Source of the DNA: Granulosicoccus sp045110475
Lineage (GTDB): Bacteria > Pseudomonadota > Gammaproteobacteria > Granulosicoccales > Granulosicoccaceae
DNA length: 64,000 nt
Assembly: GCA_045110475.1 (NCBI GenBank)
Contig: JBGCGC010000129.1
Coordinates: 1 to 64,000, forward strand
Direction: 5' to 3'
In this document: in pieces, positions 62,844-64,000 of the stretch
Position numbering within the stretch: position 1 is the first letter of the stretch
How the letters are laid out: each line of letters starts with the position of its first letter
Notes under the pieces: model-generated
What the model was told of the DNA's origin: nothing
The model's input: only the letters and a program-made list of their open reading frames with translations
The model's database searches: none
Made by a program: the position numbers and the translations under genes

Positions 62844-63765
62844 GTAGCACCTCTTGATCATTTACCCAATACAGAACCTTTTTCTGTACAACACGCATCA
62901 GCCAGTCGGTTAGAAACCCTAACGCACCAATGAGAGCAATACAGAAGAACACCAGAGACGGATTAAATGTGTTTCGCGCGAGCATAATCACCTGTCCAAG
63001 TCCATATCCCACACCGGTAGATTCTGCAATCAAGACCACCAACCAGGCAGCAAATAGGTTAAGTCGAAGGATCATAAACACACCCGGCAATATGGCTGGT
63101 ATGACCACACGCCGATAGATCTGCCATTTGCTTGCGCCCATAGTGCGTGCCACGTGGATAAAGTTGACGTTGACGTTGTCTATGTGCGTAATGGTGGCTA
63201 TGGTCATGTGGAAGAACAGCGCGATGACTACCATGAAAATGGCAGGCGCGTTGCCAATGCCGAAAAGAAAAATAGCCACTGGTAGCCAGGCTATGGGAGA
63301 CACTGGTGATAGCATAGTGATCGTTGGCAACACGAGACGCTGCATGCCCATCCAGTAGCGAATGGCAACACCAAGTGATAGTGCAAGGACTGAAGCGATG
63401 CTGATACCTGCGAATACACGCATGGCCGAGGCAACCACTGTAATTAGCACCGCCTCCCAGGGCGTTGGACCGGCACTGGCATCAGCACCGATTTGCCAGC
63501 GCTGCGCCGTATTGAAGTTCGTTGCCTGTTCTGCCATGTTGCCCAAAAATATATGTGGTGGAGGCAGTAGTTTCGGATCTGTTATTCCCAGATACCAAAG
63601 CAATTCCCATAGTAACGCAAAAAATCCGACTGAGAGAATTCCCCAAAAAATGCGACCAATGGCATGAGTTACTGGCACTGGTAACTCGCGTCTGGCATGA
63701 GCCAGACGCCTGTGGGAGAATGGTTCTGTCTTACTCATCGAATTCATCGAAATAAGAGAAGACAC
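62833..63765 (-). CDS. ABC transporter permease (NitT/TauT type)
   Basis: A 310-aa permease with six or so helices and the EAA loop around RTMGASKWQIYRRVVIPAILPGVFMIL (about 205-230). The GTG at 63765 was used; ATGs at 63747 and 63738 are close alternatives. The gene follows the binding-protein stop by 4 bases. Confidence 0.9.
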   Translation of the reverse strand: MSSLISMNSMSKTEPFSHRRLAHARRELPVPVTHAIGRIFWGILSVGFFALLWELLWYLGITDPKLLPPPHIFLGNMAEQATNFNTAQRWQIGADASAGPTPWEAVLITVVASAMRVFAGISIASVLALSLGVAIRYWMGMQRLVLPTITMLSPVSPIAWLPVAIFLFGIGNAPAIFMVVIALFFHMTIATITHIDNVNVNFIHVARTMGASKWQIYRRVVIPAILPGVFMILRLNLFAAWLVVLIAESTGVGYGLGQVIMLARNTFNPSLVFFCIALIGALGFLTDWLMRVVQKKVLYWVNDQEVLRAI

Positions 63766-63769
63766 TGGA

Positions 63770-64000
63770 TCAACCTGACTTGTACTTTAATGATCCATAG
63801 AGCTCTTCGTTCTCTTCAATGACTTCATCAAGCATTGTCCAGTCGATGGCATCAATAGTTGGCTTGTTATTGATATACCCCATCTCAACGAGTGAATCGG
63901 TACGCTGCAAAATAAAATCTGTCTGATCTCGCGCATCGACAACGGCTGGTTGCTTGGCAAGACCGACCTGTGCGTTTTCCATAGATGTCTTGTAGTACTT
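63770..64000 (-). CDS. ABC transporter substrate-binding protein (NitT/TauT type), partial
   Basis: The C-terminal 76 residues of a gene that continues past the right edge of the window; the frame is open to base 64000, before the ATG at 63982. The tail (QTDFILQRTDSLVEMGYINNKPTIDAIDW) resembles ends of SsuA/THI5-like binding proteins. It is the first visible gene of the minus-strand importer operon with the permease, ATPase and amidohydrolase. The N-terminus and ligand site are outside the window. Confidence 0.8.
   Translation of the reverse strand, partial: KYYKTSMENAQVGLAKQPAVVDARDQTDFILQRTDSLVEMGYINNKPTIDAIDWTMLDEVIEENEELYGSLKYKSG

Overview
This is a stretch of chromosome from a heterotrophic proteobacterium. 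It is most likely a marine-type gammaproteobacterium: base composition is near half GC by eye, and the window holds TRAP-TAXI, NitT/TauT, BMP, Urt and oligopeptide-type importers, a Tat signal, and c-type cytochromes next to an NCS1-fused hybrid histidine kinase. No rRNA, tRNA, CRISPR array or intact transposase was recognised. Genes are closely packed, with many 4- or 8-base start/stop overlaps that mark translationally coupled operons. The dominant theme is scavenging of small organic nitrogen compounds.

Layout. (1) 229-10876, minus strand: one operon that starts with an oligopeptide-type ABC importer (SBP, two permeases, two ATPases). It continues with a 69-aa unknown protein, a class V aminotransferase, 5-oxoprolinase subunits PxpB/PxpC, a biotin-carrier-like protein without the biotin lysine, PxpA and an SDR dehydrogenase. 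(2) 11415-16398: a Gfo/Idh/MocA dehydrogenase (plus strand), then a TRAP-TAXI importer with a VOC protein (minus strand). (3) 16517-17706: a gene graveyard (aldehyde dehydrogenase 3' end, SDR 5' half, Rieske-oxygenase-type reductase piece) followed by a nested inverted-repeat element. (4) 17727-22695, plus strand: a compact redox operon. It encodes a NirB-like flavoprotein fused to a [2Fe-2S] domain and a predicted di-heme-b membrane domain, an 11-heme periplasmic cytochrome, a Tll0287-like heme protein, a small cytochrome c and a globin. This is my best candidate for an undescribed system.

(5) 22993-34429: a LuxR-type response regulator and an NCS1-permease/hybrid histidine kinase, divergent from urtABCDE-fmdA-fmdB (urea/short-amide import plus formamidase). 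(6) 34675-38416: an FHA/winged-helix protein overlapping a membrane Ser/Thr kinase, opposite an uncharacterised secreted protein. (7) 38607-48392, minus strand: a guanidine-I (ykkC) riboswitch controlling a guanidine operon (ABC importer, carboxyguanidine deiminase pair, biotin carboxylase/carboxyltransferase, allophanate hydrolase).

(8) 48770-56675, plus strand: a BMP-type nucleoside-family ABC importer interleaved with a nitrilase-family amidase, two biuret-hydrolase-like cysteine hydrolases and a cupin. A LysR regulator on the opposite strand follows; matching T-N11-A dyads lie upstream of this operon and upstream of the racemase genes. (9) 58598-64000: two Asp/Glu-racemase-superfamily genes (plus), then an Atz/Trz-type amidohydrolase and a NitT/TauT importer (minus) that runs off the right edge.

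Start codons were reassigned from the longest reading frame where a Shine-Dalgarno sequence or operon overlap favoured an internal start. All functions are inferred from sequence motifs and recognised families; no database search was run.
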